This document shows, one piece after another, positions 63,936 to 64,000 of a stretch of 64,000 nucleotides of DNA. Every line of letters starts with the position of its first letter. Position 1 is the first letter of the stretch. This DNA is from Pseudomonas fluorescens. GTDB taxonomy: Bacteria; Pseudomonadota; Gammaproteobacteria; Pseudomonadales; Pseudomonadaceae. The translations under genes and the position numbers were made by a program. Location: the NCBI RefSeq assembly GCF_019212185.1, contig NZ_CP078138.1, positions 4,508,501-4,572,500 on the forward strand. The letters are read 5' to 3'. The notes under the pieces are model-generated. The model was not told the origin of the DNA, made no database searches, and saw only the letters and a program-made list of their open reading frames with translations.

Positions 63936-64000
63936 AAAAGTCCTTTTTCATAAAGGGTGAGTGGTGTCGTTTCAGGCCGAACCTGAACGGAACACAACTT
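63936..64000. other. Right edge, upstream of the phosphoesterase
   Basis: Sixty-five bases of leader sequence with the ribosome-binding site of the leftward phosphoesterase; no gene seen. Confidence 0.4.

Overview
The window is core chromosome of a Pseudomonas, most likely from the P. fluorescens group. The reasons are the high-GC coding bias, the gene content (SthA, PsrA, RssB/RssC, the long-form glyceraldehyde-3-phosphate dehydrogenase, tandem cbb3 oxidases, an Aer-type energy-taxis receptor beside aconitase), and several REP palindromes with the GCGAGC-CT-GCTCGC core typical of this group. As far as I recall the P. aeruginosa PAO1 map, 1.3-43.7 kb follows PA2796 to PA3020 and 49-63 kb follows PA1564 to PA1552. 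The 43.8-48.9 kb stretch would be a synteny junction. No rRNA, tRNA, CRISPR array, prophage or intact insertion sequence was seen.

Layout. 0-0.8 kb: the start of a leftward gene with a tail-fibre-like N-terminus and a hypothetical gene, the only part that looks accessory. 1.0-7.1 kb: transaldolase, the RssB/RssC phosphatase and anti-anti-sigma pair, MlaA, a HAD-like protein without its nucleophile, a DUF4404 protein and QueF. 7.2-9.9 kb: a copper module (cupredoxin divergent from copR-copS, with one CopR box between). 10-16 kb: lolCDE, a PilZ protein, a glycerophosphodiesterase and transhydrogenase SthA. 16.3-20.1 kb: ApbE, a class C beta-lactamase and GAPDH. 20.4-30.4 kb: Mfd, CsiV-like protein, a SWIM/SNF2 helicase, NagZ, PsrA, LexA, SulA. 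30.5-39.5 kb: two small conserved genes, TopA, a DUF1653 protein, the fadBA beta-oxidation operon, a membrane protein and a universal stress protein. 39.6-49.2 kb: an Uup-type ABC-F ATPase, soluble lytic transglycosylase, an MsbA-like exporter, a 59-residue protein, PdxB, a MATE exporter and TusA. 49.3-55.9 kb: RlmM, AcnA, Aer and an alpha/beta hydrolase. 55.9-62.9 kb: two complete ccoNOQP operons in tandem, followed by a secreted metallophosphoesterase on the other strand.

Functional links. DNA damage control is concentrated at mfd, lexA-sulA and a helicase gene. PsrA sits 5-9 kb from the fadBA operon that its homologue controls in P. aeruginosa. The oxygen theme (Aer, AcnA, two cbb3 oxidases) fills the right third. 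The most informative signals are regulatory: a double PsrA operator, two LexA boxes, a CopR box, an ANR-type box for the first cco operon buried inside the divergent hydrolase gene, a FliA-like promoter for aer, and an operator-like dyad over the acnA promoter. Two intergenic regions end in terminators with no gene in front of them and are candidate small RNAs. I see no clearly new multi-gene system in this window. Starts were moved inward from the longest reading frame wherever a ribosome-binding site or family length argued for it; each case is noted.
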